64,000 nucleotides of DNA from Cladochytrium replicatum (GCA_025526935.1 JAHLKD010000014.1:186001-250000); one strand, 5' to 3'. Shown: positions 1 to 9,473, counted from the stretch's first letter. Numbers and translations are program-made. The notes: generated from the sequence alone by a model not told the origin.

Positions 1-1564
1 AAAGGATAGCAACATCAGAAGCTAACGGCTTAAATAACTCAGCTGGAATATGGTTTGGGCCAGGAGCAGAGTTGTTTGGGGAAGAACGAATAGCACAAAC
101 AAAGTCACTAACACTAACTGACACAGAATCATTCAGCGCATGTAGACGAACGTGTTCTGCACTGGCAGAGGATTGTGCAAACTGAGTCTGATAAACGGAG
201 GCAAAGTGATTGCGATAATGAGATAAAGAGGCAGGATCAGACAATAAACCACTTGCAGCTGAGCGCCGTTGATGACACCTACGCGCGGTGGAAAGAACTT
301 TGCTAACCTCGGTTAAAGAACTAGGAGAAGAACTAAACATATTGTCGCCAGAAGCCTCTCGAGCTCGCTGAGAAAGAGACCAAGTACGAAAAGCTTTGAC
401 ACGCTCACGCGATAGCCGGTCACGCTCCAAGCGGCAATACTCAACTAAACCAGGATCAGGATCATCACAGGAAGAAACAGCTAAATAGTGCTTATGAGCA
501 AGTAAGTAGCTCCGTCGCAAGGCCACTAAATGCGGCGGCAACAATGGCAGGGCAGGGCGACGGCGAACTAAACTGGGGGGTCCAATGACACAAGCAGCAC
601 ATGAAGTAACAAAGGACAAAATAATATCCAATGCAGAGTCAATACATCCCTGTGCAACATCCACAGACATTTGGGCAAAGGCGGGAGCTTCTAAAATTGG
701 ACTGAGTGCAGCATTGACATCAGCAAGGGTGGGATCAAAAAACAAATGTCCCACATCCTCCATTGCTTGAAAGACAGCAGGTTCACGCAACAGATGAGCA
801 GCCCAGCGCTTGTGGGGGGGTGCAGCAGAGGGAGCGCTGGCATTGGGAGGAGCAAAAGAAAAAACAGCTGTAACCGGAAAATGGTCAGAAGCCCAAGGCA
901 TAAACTCGCCGTCGGCTAGACGACTATGAACTATGTAAGAAATAGGATCACATTGAAGCAGAGGATTGACAAACAACAAATCGATAATGGAGTCACCATT
1001 GCGAGAAGAAAATGTGGGGTTATGACAGGAAGGGTGCTTAACTAGAGAGAAACTAGCGGCAGAAATAAATTGCTCAAACAACCTACCCCTACGATTTGAA
1101 GAATGATCACCAGTAGCTAAAAAACGGGCATTGAAATCGCCCAACAAAAGAACAGGGCACGGAGACGACGGGACATGTTGAGGAAGTGAAGCAATAAACT
1201 CTTCAAGGAAGGGGTCCTGAGCAATACCACACGGAGGCAAATAATACCCTCCAACCAAAAGCCCACGAAATGTAAACCATAGAGAGGTGCCACCATAACT
1301 AGAAACGAGACGGAAATCAGAAGCTCTACAAAGACTGCGATTGATCAAGACTCCCACACCAGCCCGTCGTGTACCCGATGACCCAGGAGAAAAACGAGTG
1401 TCAAAAATCAAATCTGGAGAAGGCAGCGGGTCTAAAGGAAAAAGGTGTGTTTCAGTCAGGAGCAGAAAAACAATGTGATTTGCGCGCATAAAACGAAACA
1501 GTGAATCAAGAACTCCAAAGCTCAAATTGCGACAATTGAAGGTACCAACTCGAACACTAATCAT
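1..1564 (-). CDS. LINE ORF2, AP-endonuclease domain (partial, runs off window)
   Basis: This frame is open from the ATG at 1564 to the window edge; I checked every codon for stops. It starts MISVRVGTFNCRNL and shows the endonuclease/exonuclease/phosphatase motifs in order: FNCRN (Asn), TETHL (Glu), LLGDFNAR (Asp and Asn), SIIDLLFVN (Asp) and SDHFPV (Asp-His). The last visible stretch contains SAPGPNHIPAELFKPL, which matches the region just before the palm of LINE reverse transcriptases. The product would nick target DNA and prime reverse transcription. Its ATG overlaps the ORF1 stop as ATGA, so it may be translated by stop-restart. RT and any RNase H domain lie outside the window. Confidence 0.88.
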   Translation of the reverse strand, partial: MISVRVGTFNCRNLSFGVLDSLFRFMRANHIVFLLLTETHLFPLDPLPSPDLIFDTRFSPGSSGTRRAGVGVLINRSLCRASDFRLVSSYGGTSLWFTFRGLLVGGYYLPPCGIAQDPFLEEFIASLPQHVPSSPCPVLLLGDFNARFLATGDHSSNRRGRLFEQFISAASFSLVKHPSCHNPTFSSRNGDSIIDLLFVNPLLQCDPISYIVHSRLADGEFMPWASDHFPVTAVFSFAPPNASAPSAAPPHKRWAAHLLREPAVFQAMEDVGHLFFDPTLADVNAALSPILEAPAFAQMSVDVAQGCIDSALDIILSFVTSCAACVIGPPSLVRRRPALPLLPPHLVALRRSYLLAHKHYLAVSSCDDPDPGLVEYCRLERDRLSRERVKAFRTWSLSQRAREASGDNMFSSSPSSLTEVSKVLSTARRCHQRRSAASGLLSDPASLSHYRNHFASVYQTQFAQSSASAEHVRLHALNDSVSVSVSDFVCAIRSSPNNSAPGPNHIPAELFKPLASDVAIL

Positions 1565-2733
1565 TGACGAAGATGGGTTGAGCGAGGCTGACGCGCAATC
1601 CTGCGGGCACTGTCCAGCACAGTTTCCTGAGCATCCATGGGGAGCTGACCACGGACATACAGGAAAATAGCAGGATCAGTAACTGAACTGAGGATATGTG
1701 CATATCTCTTGTGGACAACTTCCCTGACCGCAGCCTCCCGCTGCTCCAAAGGCAGAGTAGAGGCTCGGCGAAGAAAGTCAGGGTTTGATTCGTCAGTGGA
1801 AGCTTCCTGGGTGGAGAAGTGCGCACGGAGAGCAATTGCGGTTGAGCGAATACAGATAAAGGAAGCAATGTTGCGACCAACGAAACTGATGTGGCGGATA
1901 CCACGCACCACCTCATCGCCCAAGAGAGCCCTCAGCATGGTCCGCACAAAGCCGAGCCGCTGTCTCATGATGTCCTTGATGTACACAGTGGTCAAATCAT
2001 CCACACGGGCCTGAAGATCAGCAGGTGGGGAGACCAGCAGCGGAGAGGTCGGAGGATAGAATACGACAGGCCGAGGGCCACGAAGGCTGACATTCGAAGT
2101 GGGGTCACGACCAGCAAGGGCAGTCCTGACAGCTTCTGTACGAGATTCAGCACTCAGTGTGGGGAGACTCTCAAGCACACGGGCACGGGCATTGGCAGCA
2201 GCAGCGGCATAAGTGCGTGGACCACGAGGTCCACGTGGGGCAGGTCGACTAGACGGGGGGCGAGGGCCAGGAGCACCAGAGTTCCCAAGATCGTCCTGAA
2301 TTGGAGGATTACCATGCAGTTGTCTAGGGGGAAGGCACACAGGCGCAGCCACATCATCATGGCGGGAGACTGGGGCAACTGGAGGTGAAGGCGAAGGCAG
2401 CGGCCTCCCAAAGCGACCCACCAGATCCTCGGCCATATCACGACAAACACTAAAAAATTCAGCAGGAGTGTCCCTCGGCAAATGTGCAAGCATAGGATCC
2501 AGCATCGCCAACGGATCAAAGGTTGCACAAACAGATCGCATCTGAGTGAGAACGACACGGAGATCGGCCAGAGATGCAACACTCGAGGGAGCAGCCACAG
2601 CAGCAAGAACCCGGACACCCGGGCAGATGTGATCGGGAACGAGAACGGGAGTGACCATGGGGCAATTCATGTTCAGCAGGTCTTTTGGCACGTCGGTAAC
2701 GTGATCCGAAGTCACGTGATTTGGCATTTTCAT
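1561..2733 (-). CDS. LINE ORF1 protein
   Basis: A 390-residue ORF immediately upstream of ORF2. The N-terminal half is rich in Pro, Ala and Arg, including a basic Pro/Arg/Gly stretch around residues 155-175 that could bind nucleic acid. The C-terminal half is more globular with predicted helices. I see no CCHC zinc knuckle or clear RRM, so identification rests mainly on position: same strand, directly before an endonuclease-bearing ORF2 and overlapping it by the ATGA tetranucleotide. By analogy with other LINEs it would coat the element RNA. Another frame reads upstream through the GA tract as a Leu-Ser repeat; I treat that as an artefact and start at the ATG of 2733. Confidence 0.7.
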   Translation of the reverse strand: MKMPNHVTSDHVTDVPKDLLNMNCPMVTPVLVPDHICPGVRVLAAVAAPSSVASLADLRVVLTQMRSVCATFDPLAMLDPMLAHLPRDTPAEFFSVCRDMAEDLVGRFGRPLPSPSPPVAPVSRHDDVAAPVCLPPRQLHGNPPIQDDLGNSGAPGPRPPSSRPAPRGPRGPRTYAAAAANARARVLESLPTLSAESRTEAVRTALAGRDPTSNVSLRGPRPVVFYPPTSPLLVSPPADLQARVDDLTTVYIKDIMRQRLGFVRTMLRALLGDEVVRGIRHISFVGRNIASFICIRSTAIALRAHFSTQEASTDESNPDFLRRASTLPLEQREAAVREVVHKRYAHILSSVTDPAIFLYVRGQLPMDAQETVLDSARRIARQPRSTHLRQ

Positions 2734-2911
2734 CCTCCCCCATATTCACATCATCAGCCCAGTGAATTGGAGAGGCAAGAGCGGAGAATGGATGCTGTGG
2801 AGCGGAATTTTCAACAGAGGAGGCACGGGGGCGCGAACGGGCCTCAAAAATCACGGTGCCACCAGAAAGTCCATCAGGCGGCTGCGCATGTGGAGCGCTG
2901 GGAGGCGGCAT

Positions 2912-2917
<6 letters not shown>

Positions 2918-2981
<64 letters not shown>
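2918..2981. repeat. (GA)32 microsatellite at the LINE 5' boundary
   Basis: An uninterrupted GA/TC dinucleotide tract of about 32 units. It lies exactly between the 5' end of the LINE and the tRNA-Thr-like gene that begins 8 bp later. It may be part of the element's 5' leader, a pre-existing target tract, or a product of the insertion. Confidence 0.97.
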
Positions 2982-2983
<2 letters not shown>

Positions 2984-2988
2984 CGACG

Positions 2989-3060
2989 GCTTCCTTCGCT
3001 TAGTTGGCAAAGCGTGTGCCTAGTAGGCACAAGATCAAGAGTTCAATTCTGCTAGGAAGC
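2989..3060 (+). tRNA. tRNA-Thr (AGT)-like gene, degenerate T-arm
   Basis: The 72 bases fold as a cloverleaf with a perfect 7-bp acceptor stem (GCTTCCT with AGGAAGC), a 4-bp D stem (GCTT/AAGC) and a 5-bp anticodon stem (TGTGC/GCACA). The loop CTAGTAG puts AGT at positions 34-36, which reads Thr ACU. The T stem is poor: AAGAG faces CTGCT with two of five pairs lost, and the B-box is TTCAATT. It is therefore either a weak functional gene or a tRNA pseudogene. The LINE and GA tract abut it 5', and a tRNA-Cys gene follows 35 bp downstream. Confidence 0.65.
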
Positions 3061-3095
3061 AAGTACATAAATGAGTCAGAGAGATCTCAGCCATA

Positions 3096-3167
3096 GGTGG
3101 CTTAGCTCAGTGGTAGAGCATTTGACTGCAGATCAAGAGGTCACGAGTTCAATTCTCGTAGCCACCT
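3096..3167 (+). tRNA. tRNA-Cys (GCA)
   Basis: A complete cloverleaf: acceptor GGTGGCT with AGCCACC, D stem GCTC/GAGC, anticodon stem TTTGA/TCAAG (one G-T type pair at most), loop CTGCAGA giving anticodon GCA, variable loop AGGTC, and a perfect T stem ACGAG/CTCGT around TTCAATT. Base 3167 (T) fits the discriminator U typical of tRNA-Cys. No intron is present. There is no long T run just downstream, so its Pol III terminator is unclear. Confidence 0.9.
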
Positions 3168-3220
3168 GATACAAAATCTTCAAGAATGCGACGTTACAGG
3201 AAATTACATTTTCTCCCGAA

Positions 3221-3423
3221 ATTAAGAATATTTTTGCACGGGCAGGCTGTACTCCGCAAATTCCACTGCTGGTGTACTCAGAAGCCACATTAAGAATATT
3301 TTTGCACGGGCAGCTGTACTCCGCAAATTCCACTGCTGGTCTACTCAGAAGCCACATTAAGAATATTTTTGCACAGGCAGGCTGTACTCCGCAAATTCCA
3401 CTGCTGGTCTACTCAGAAACCAC
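3221..3423. repeat. 68-bp tandem repeat, three copies
   Basis: Three head-to-tail units (3221-3288, 3289-3355, 3356-3423) of 68, 67 and 68 bp, each starting ATTAAGAATATTTTTGCAC and ending near TACTCAGAAGCCAC. They differ at only a few positions, so the array is recent. It lies 54 bp beyond the tRNA-Cys gene. No coding potential is evident. Confidence 0.95.
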
Positions 3424-4230
3424 TTCCTAGCTGACCTTTCTCTACGTAGTTGCGCTTCTAAATCAAAGCAAACATACAACTACAGTGCATGTGGGGGTGT
3501 AGCCATCAATTTCTTCCACCAATCCAAACACTTAGAAAAGTTTTTAAGACAAACTCAATCAATCAGTTAAAGTCAGAAGAAATCTGAAGCAAAAATGCAT
3601 CTCTGAAGATGGAACCTGATGTAGTATATTTTCTCAGCAACACATTCTAAGTGACAATAGATTTCTTGAAGCTACAAATTCATATAGAAAGAGACAGAAT
3701 AAGATGAACTAACATTTGACTATTGTGTGGGAATGAAGTTTAGTCTTTAGTAAGTAGATATTACTCTGATAATTTTAAGTGATTCAATCTGACAATGGAT
3801 TCATTGTTCCTAATTGAGACAAAGAATGCACTTGGATTGATATGACATGTAATATAAGTAATATTACCATCATAGTACGCATTCTCACTATCATAAGTAA
3901 ATATTACTCTTCCTGAGTAAACAGCTTTGCAATTATAACCGACAGGTCTCTCTGCATCCTGTATTGAGAACTCCTGGCTGTCTCCAGTCTATCTGTTATG
4001 TCGTAGTGTGCTAATGTGTAAGGTTGTTAAAGTGGCTGTAGTAATAGAGTCCTGTAACGTTCATAATCCAACAGTTCACTGGCTGTGTACACTGTACTAG
4101 AATTTTCCGTGGGAAGAGCAAGGAGCAAGTGAAGTGAAGAGATCACGATAGCCACTGAACACCCTCTGGCTGCATTGCTGGGGGTTACTGGTGTGGCTGG
4201 TATCTGAGTTGGCCAGAAAGTGCATGTGGA
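3424..4230. other. Intergenic, no gene recognised
   Basis: About 800 bp of AT-rich sequence with short ORFs on both strands only. I see no RNA fold, repeat array or recognisable domain. Confidence 0.6.
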
Positions 4231-4806
4231 ATGCCCGATGTGAAAGCATATAGGCCTTTGGAGAAGGAGGATCTGATAACACCTGGGAAGAAGAGGACCA
4301 CTGGCAGGCCACAAGCAATGAAGTTACCAGAAGACAAGGGGTCACAAGCATGGTGCTACGAGTACCATAGGCATCATTGGTCAGGCGATGAGTGCGCAAT
4401 AGCCTTGAAACATTGGGACAAGTCTGTGGCAGCTTGGCTCGACTGGCATTTCAGCAGGAATGTTGACCGCGGAGTGGGAGAGTGGATGGAGACAATCCCC
4501 AAGTCTTGGCATTGGGGGTTGGGGGTTATGAATTGTAGATGTGCGATGTTGGTGGGGAGCAGGAGTAGGAGCGTGAGATGGAGCGGCGCGGCGATATTGC
4601 GACTGTTGCTGAATGCGATTTTGATCTTCAAGCAGGCTGATGTCTGTAGAACTCCCTGTGATTTTTTTGTGAGCATTTGTGAATTCACGCGTCCTGCTCT
4701 CTCCCTCCTGCACTGCCACTGGCACTATCCACAAATACAAAGTGATAGAAATAAACGAAGTGCAAAAGAACTTTGTGTCTATAGCTCAATAAAAAGCACT
4801 CCATAA
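4231..4806 (+). CDS. Uncharacterised ORF, possibly a repeat-derived remnant
   Basis: A 191-codon ATG-to-stop frame that I do not recognise. Its first half has a Cys/His-rich stretch (CYEYHRHH followed by a Cys ten residues on, then ALKHWDKS) that could be a zinc-knuckle-like piece. The second half turns hydrophobic and low in complexity and may not be coding. Antisense ORFs of about 100 codons overlap it. It sits in a gene-poor block between two LINE-related segments, so a transposon fragment or a chance ORF are both possible. Confidence 0.25.
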   Translation: MPDVKAYRPLEKEDLITPGKKRTTGRPQAMKLPEDKGSQAWCYEYHRHHWSGDECAIALKHWDKSVAAWLDWHFSRNVDRGVGEWMETIPKSWHWGLGVMNCRCAMLVGSRSRSVRWSGAAILRLLLNAILIFKQADVCRTPCDFFVSICEFTRPALSLLHCHWHYPQIQSDRNKRSAKELCVYSSIKSTP

Positions 4807-5270
4807 ATAAAAACAAATCACATATCCGCAAAGAAACAAACTCAAAATGAATCTCTGCCACTCATCTCGACTGCGAACAAAAATTGCACTCAACACAATC
4901 GACTTGCCACTCAATACTCAATCACTGTCTCTGCAAGACCCTTCCAAATGCGCCCGACTGCTACAGTTCCCCCTGCTGATACGTGAGCAATCCGAATGTC
5001 GTCGGCATCATACATCACTTTTTGAATCTAGGGAATCGTTTTTGAACGGTTCTTCTGCACTAAATTGATGCAACCAGCCATGACGGCACATCAACGCATT
5101 TAGTGTTCTTTGGGAAAGGCGATTGCAAGTTGCAGGTACCAAATCAACCCTGGCTGAAAACTTTCGTTCGACTGGAGCGCTTGTTGCTGGTTGTCAAGCC
5201 TTCATTTCGTTATTTGGGTTGCTTTTTCGGAGATACTGGATTTGATATTTCATGACTGTTTCCCATTGAC
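4807..5270. other. Intergenic, no gene recognised
   Basis: One 73-codon ORF (4847-5068) shows no recognisable features. Nothing else is supported. Confidence 0.5.
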
Positions 5271-6353
5271 TTGCTAAAGTGCGTGCAGCTTCTTTTGCTT
5301 TTCTTTCTTTTTCAAGGATGTTTGGTTCTCATTCTCTGGTTGTGGTTCGTCATTTGTTTTTGTCTTTTATTCGACCTACGCTTGAATTTGGTTTATATGT
5401 TATTCTTCCCTCTGTTACTGTTTGCAAACCAGTTCGGACTTTTATTCACCAAAGTTTGGACTTTTATTCACCAAAGTTTATGTCCATTTCTTCGCCTTTC
5501 ATTTTCCACTTCAATTGCTGGGGATGGCTGTTTTGTAAGGTTCCTGACCTTCAGTTTCGCTTTCAATATCTGCAGTTTCAGATATTTCGTTGGATGTTGA
5601 TGCCCCTGATATGGTTCACTCTATGTTGTCATTCTTTCTTCAACAGGGAAAGCATTTCTTTGTTCTCATATTCCTTTCAACAATCCCTTCCTCTTCTGAG
5701 CTGCAAATGTTGTAGTTTCCAAACCTTCTGATGTTATTGCAAATCACTTTCACCAATTAGCCTCATCTGCCTATGGTGCTATAGCTGCTAGCTTTGCTCC
5801 CCTTGCATCTGCCCACCCTCTTGAACTAGCAATTGCTCCTCCATGCTTCCCTATTTTGTCAATCTCGAGGCTTCTGCAGTATTGTCTTGGAGGTTTGTTT
5901 CATCACCCCCGCAAGCAGTATTGTTGCTGCTGCACTCCAACTCTCTCTAGATCTCATATCAGAATGTTTGCGTCTTGACCTACTTTTGCCTCCTGTTCCT
6001 GTTCCTGTTTTATAGCTTCCGCTTGATGTTGCAATTGATAGCCTTCGTCCATGTGTCTGCCATTAGAAGTTTCTCCTCCAGACTCCCTCTTTGGCCCTTT
6101 GGCCTGCATTTGTGGACCCTTAATGTTTTCTTTTTTCATTATTTATTGCTTACCTGTTTTTTTGGCACCTTAGCAGTATGTGACGGGTAGCCACAGGTTT
6201 GAGTTTACTTTCTCAGTTTTTCTTTGTTGCTTTTCCTTATGCTGCTCGCTTCCCTATGTGCTGGTCCATGACCATCTTGAAGGCACTTTCGGTGTTGTTT
6301 ATTGTTATGCATTGTATGTGCAAAATAAATAAATATCATTGATAAAAAACAAT
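5271..6353 (+). mobile_element. Possible decayed LINE 3' fragment
   Basis: A T-rich segment whose frame around 5279-5420 reads VVRHLFLSFIRPTLEFGLYV. This resembles the post-RT segment of LINE polymerases, usually of the form l..sfvRP.LEYg. Further frames downstream are short and shifted, as in an old copy. The block ends near 6325-6353 with AATAAATAAATATCATTG and an A-rich tract, like a LINE 3' end. Evidence is one short motif plus the tail. I cannot tell whether it belongs to the same family as the copy at 1-2917, whose RT is not in the window. Confidence 0.35.
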
Positions 6354-6690
6354 AATGATAAAAATAACATCTGTTAGTTCATTGGCAAAATCTGACTGCA
6401 CCCTCAGCTGAAGTGGTAAGCGTTCGTAACTCCTCTCAGACCTTTCCCACAGAAAATGACAGGATCCTATTTTGAGCGTCAGCTCAATGGCGGCATTCGC
6501 AAAATTGATCTACGGGTCGAAACCTGATCACAGCGCCGCTACCACCAAATGTCCAAAGTGAGTGGTTTGTGTCATGATCTGTACAAAAATTTTCAGGACA
6601 ATTTATTACCAACCTGATCCGGGGCCTGATTCATAAGCCGGCCGGAACGGATTCGAGCGTTCTGTAAGGCCAACTCATCGACTCACCACA
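6354..6690. other. Intergenic, upstream of the DODA-type gene
   Basis: About 340 bp without an ORF or repeat that I can support. It precedes the TATA-like element of the next gene. Confidence 0.5.
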
Positions 6691-6696
6691 CGCAGA

Positions 6697-6703
6697 TATA
6701 AAG
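6697..6703 (+). promoter_or_regulatory. TATA-like box of the DODA-type gene
   Basis: TATAAAG lies 58 bp upstream of the ATG at 6761. A C-rich tract follows (CCCCACC, then CACCCCCCACCG), a common arrangement before fungal start codons. Confidence 0.4.
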
Positions 6704-6760
6704 AGCAACACGACCCCACCTCCCTATCACCCCCCACCGAACACAGAACACAGAACCACA

Positions 6761-7941
6761 ATGACGCGTGCACCGGTGAGTAAAGGTGTACCGCTTCTTT
6801 CAGCACCCATTGATAGATTATTGCATTGCTCCATTAAGGCTCTCTTTTTGCCTCACGGCGGCGGACCGATGCCCTTACTCGGCGACCCGAACCACAAGGG
6901 ACTCAATGACTTCCTTGGAACCACTGCGAACAAAATCCTGACCGGTGCTCGCCCGCGTGCCATTGTGCTGGTACGACTTGAGAGATGGGAATTGGAGTGT
7001 TTGGACTAAAACGGGGCTGTCTTCAATTTTGAAGGTGACTGCACACTGGGAAGAGGACGTCGTACACATATCCTCTGGTATGTCATTGAAGACCAAAATC
7101 TGTCGTTGGAAACGCAGTCTAATTTCTAATTTGTAGCGCCAAAACATAACTTGTTGTACGACTACTACGGCTTCCCTCCAGAGGCATACAAACTCCGATG
7201 TGGGTTTCGAACTACTGCTTCCGACTTGAAGGTTCCTGAATCCCGTTTTATAGACGATGCTCCAGGAGAGCCGGAAGTGGCTCGCGAAGTGCAGAAACTC
7301 CTCGAATCCGCTGGGATTCCAACCCAACTCGACGACAAGCGCGGCTGGGATCACGGGGTCTTCAGTACGTGAACTTTCCCCGCCTGAAATCTTACCAGGC
7401 ATTGATGTTTAACCGTATTTCAGTTCCACTCTCTCTCGCCCTCCCAGCCAAAGATATCCCCATCGTCCAAGTCTCCGTCCTCTCCTCCCTAGACCCCGTA
7501 GTCCACGTTGCCATGGGCCGCGCACTCGCACCACTCCGGGACGCAAACGTCGCCATCGTGGGCTCGGGCATGACATTCCACAACATGGGGGCATTTAGGC
7601 CGATGTTCGCTCGCCCAGGGGGTGCTTTCGCTCTAGACTCAGGATCCGTTGCATTCGACGAAGCTTTGTCAAAGGTGTGTGATGTTTGGTGCAGAGATGC
7701 GGAGATAAATTTATGATTATGTGGCAAGGTTTGCGCAATCAAGGATCCTGAGGAACGCGCAAAGGCGTTGGAGGGTTGGGCAAAGTTGCCTAGCGCGAGG
7801 TACAGCCATCCGCGCGAGGAGCATCTCTTGCCTTTGATCGTGATCGCTGCAGCGGGTGGTGACTCGGAACCGTCGAAGCTGCTGGAGTGGAACTTTGGAC
7901 CGTTCAGGGTCTCGTCGTTTGCCTATGGTGCTTCTTTATGA
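6761..7941 (+). CDS. DODA/LigB-type extradiol ring-cleavage dioxygenase
   Basis: Seven exons (6761-6775, 6839-6970, 7035-7077, 7137-7199, 7254-7364, 7424-7674, 7729-7941) join in frame to 275 residues, the usual size of the 4,5-DOPA dioxygenase/YgiD family. Visible family features are ALFLPHGGGPMPLLGDP near the N terminus (metal-ligand His), a second ligand-region His in VTAHWE, YDYYGFPPEAYKLRYDAPGE, WDHGVFIPLSLALP, and REEHLLPLIVIAAAGGD near the C terminus with another conserved His. The enzyme would open catechol rings next to the diol using non-haem metal; the physiological substrate is not readable here. All introns are 52-64 bp GT-AG. It is likely cytosolic, as no signal peptide is seen. 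The single-codon-scale first exon (5 codons) is the least certain part. Confidence 0.88.
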
Positions 7942-8175
7942 TCGTTGAATGCGGGGTCCTGGCAACGTGTGTTTCTTCGTTTCACAGTTTTCATCAGCAG
8001 AATTTGCATTCAATCGCAATAACATTTTTTTTCTCTCTGTTAACTGTAAGTGCGTCAGATAATCCTTGGTGCAAAAACGTGTCTATTTTCTATGTCAAAA
8101 AAGTGAAACCGGGCGGTTTTGCAATCTAAGAGCTGCAGAAAGAAAGAAAATCTGCCAACGAATGCGTGCCTATCA

Positions 8176-9473
8176 TTAACATTGATGGCTCATCTGCCCG
8201 GAATTCCGAACCAAGTTCTCGACCTCCTCTTCCTCCTCCTCCTCCTCTACGCCGTCTCCATGCTCCAATCCACCGCTCCCGCTCGACCCCGATTTTTCCC
8301 ACTCTTTCGCACCCTTTCCCCTCTGCAATCTCTTCCCAAAATCCTCTGCAGTGCCGCCGCCTCCACCCACTGCGCTGGCCCTCTTCCTCCGCATCCGAAC
8401 AGGTGTGAACACAATGTACCCGATCGTCCACGACGCGATCACAGCGAAGAACACGAGCGGGTCGAACGACATCACGACGAGCATCATCGTGTACGTCAGA
8501 GCGATCTCGACGAAGCGGACGGTGCCGCCTACAAAGTAGGTCGGTAGAGTCCAGCTCGTCGATGTGCGTGCGGAACCCTTTGTCGTGACTGCATGCTCGA
8601 GGATCGGGCGAACAGTCGCAAGAGCCTCGACGATGCACCCGACGATTAAAAGCGAGAAAACACTGAGGACGTAAAGAGGGACGCGGGAGGGGTCGGTGGG
8701 GAACCCTGAAAACAGGATCGAGAGGAAAGGTGGGAAGACGGAAGGTTTCATGTTCATCGACGCGGACGGTTCCATCGATTCACCGGCCACACGCGCCATC
8801 CAGATATCTAGAAGCGAAGAAGACCCATTGGTCGGGTCCTTCGGTGCCAAACTGAGCGCAAAAACTCCCGCCCTCGAATGCTTTGAGAGTTTCGAGTCTA
8901 TTGGTGCGGGCTTAGTGACGCCCAGTGCCCAGATGAGATTTAGAACTGCATTTGGTTCCGACGGAATCTGAACATCCGAGGCTGTATCGTTGGTGATCCT
9001 CGCTCTCGCAAACCGCACACTAGTCCTCTTTCCATTAATGTCCACTCCTCCAACAAGCGTAAGGTCCTGCATGGTGTCAACGGTAGGCTGGGCCGCGTCC
9101 GCTGAGAAGTAATCAAGTAGCGTCATGTTCCCCGATTCAGAGTTGCGCCATGACGCCTAATTCCAAAAAGCACGTCAGCGAAACAAACAGCCGCCTTCTG
9201 TATTCCTTTCCATACCATAATGTCCGCGTTCACCATGGACGTACCGAGACCAATTGCAATCCATCCGGCACTCGACGGGCCCTCAATTTGGAACGAGACG
9301 CTTGTTGCATTGGGTGCCGCCCAAAGTGCACAGCAAAATGGGTCTTTCCCTGAGGAGCAATAAACTCCCCTCAGCGGAGAATATTCCACAGTCAACGAAA
9401 GTGGGTGCGCTGCAACCGTGGCAGCAACAGCCGACAGCGCCATGGCCAGAATCGTCGTCGCCTCTTGTAGCAT
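8176..9473 (-). CDS. DOMON domain fused to Ctr copper transporter
   Basis: Two exons (9216-9473 and 8176-9156) separated by a 59-bp intron give 412 residues. Residues 1-22 form a signal peptide. A DOMON domain follows (about 30-170), with SAGWIAIGLGTSMVNADIM, then SADAAQPTVDTMQDLTL. Residues 220-222 are MNM, a Met motif, followed by a Ctr-type domain: TM1 about 247-265, TM2 about 300-320 with the MxxxM copper-pore pattern (MMLVVM), and TM3 about 321-337 with a small-residue SxxxG where GxxxG is usual. The C-terminal tail is basic, then strongly acidic (eight Glu in a row). Known Ctr proteins take up Cu(I) at the plasma membrane; DOMON domains bind haem or sugars extracellularly. An exposed redox or ligand domain feeding copper to the pore is my inference. 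Confidence 0.8.

Larger units (their letters stand above)
1..2917 (-). mobile_element. Non-LTR retrotransposon (LINE), 5' portion
   Basis: A minus-strand element with two overlapping ORFs: ORF1 (1561-2733) and the start of ORF2 (1564 down to base 1). ORF2 begins with an apurinic-type endonuclease, and its last visible residues resemble the entry into a reverse transcriptase, which lies beyond the window. The 5' end of the element is near 2917, where the sequence gives way to a pure GA tract and then a tRNA-like gene. ORF2 has no stop over its 521 visible codons and its endonuclease residues look intact, so the copy appears young. The 3' end, tail and target-site duplication cannot be seen. 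Confidence 0.85.

Noticed and set aside
2516-3010. Minus-strand ORF with a long Leu-Ser repeat
   Set aside because: The repeat is the (GA)n tract read as codons, and the rest overlaps LINE ORF1 in another frame.
7942-8175. Coding tail in the interval after the DODA-type gene
   Set aside because: Only short T-rich ORFs; the interval is a plausible convergent 3' UTR.
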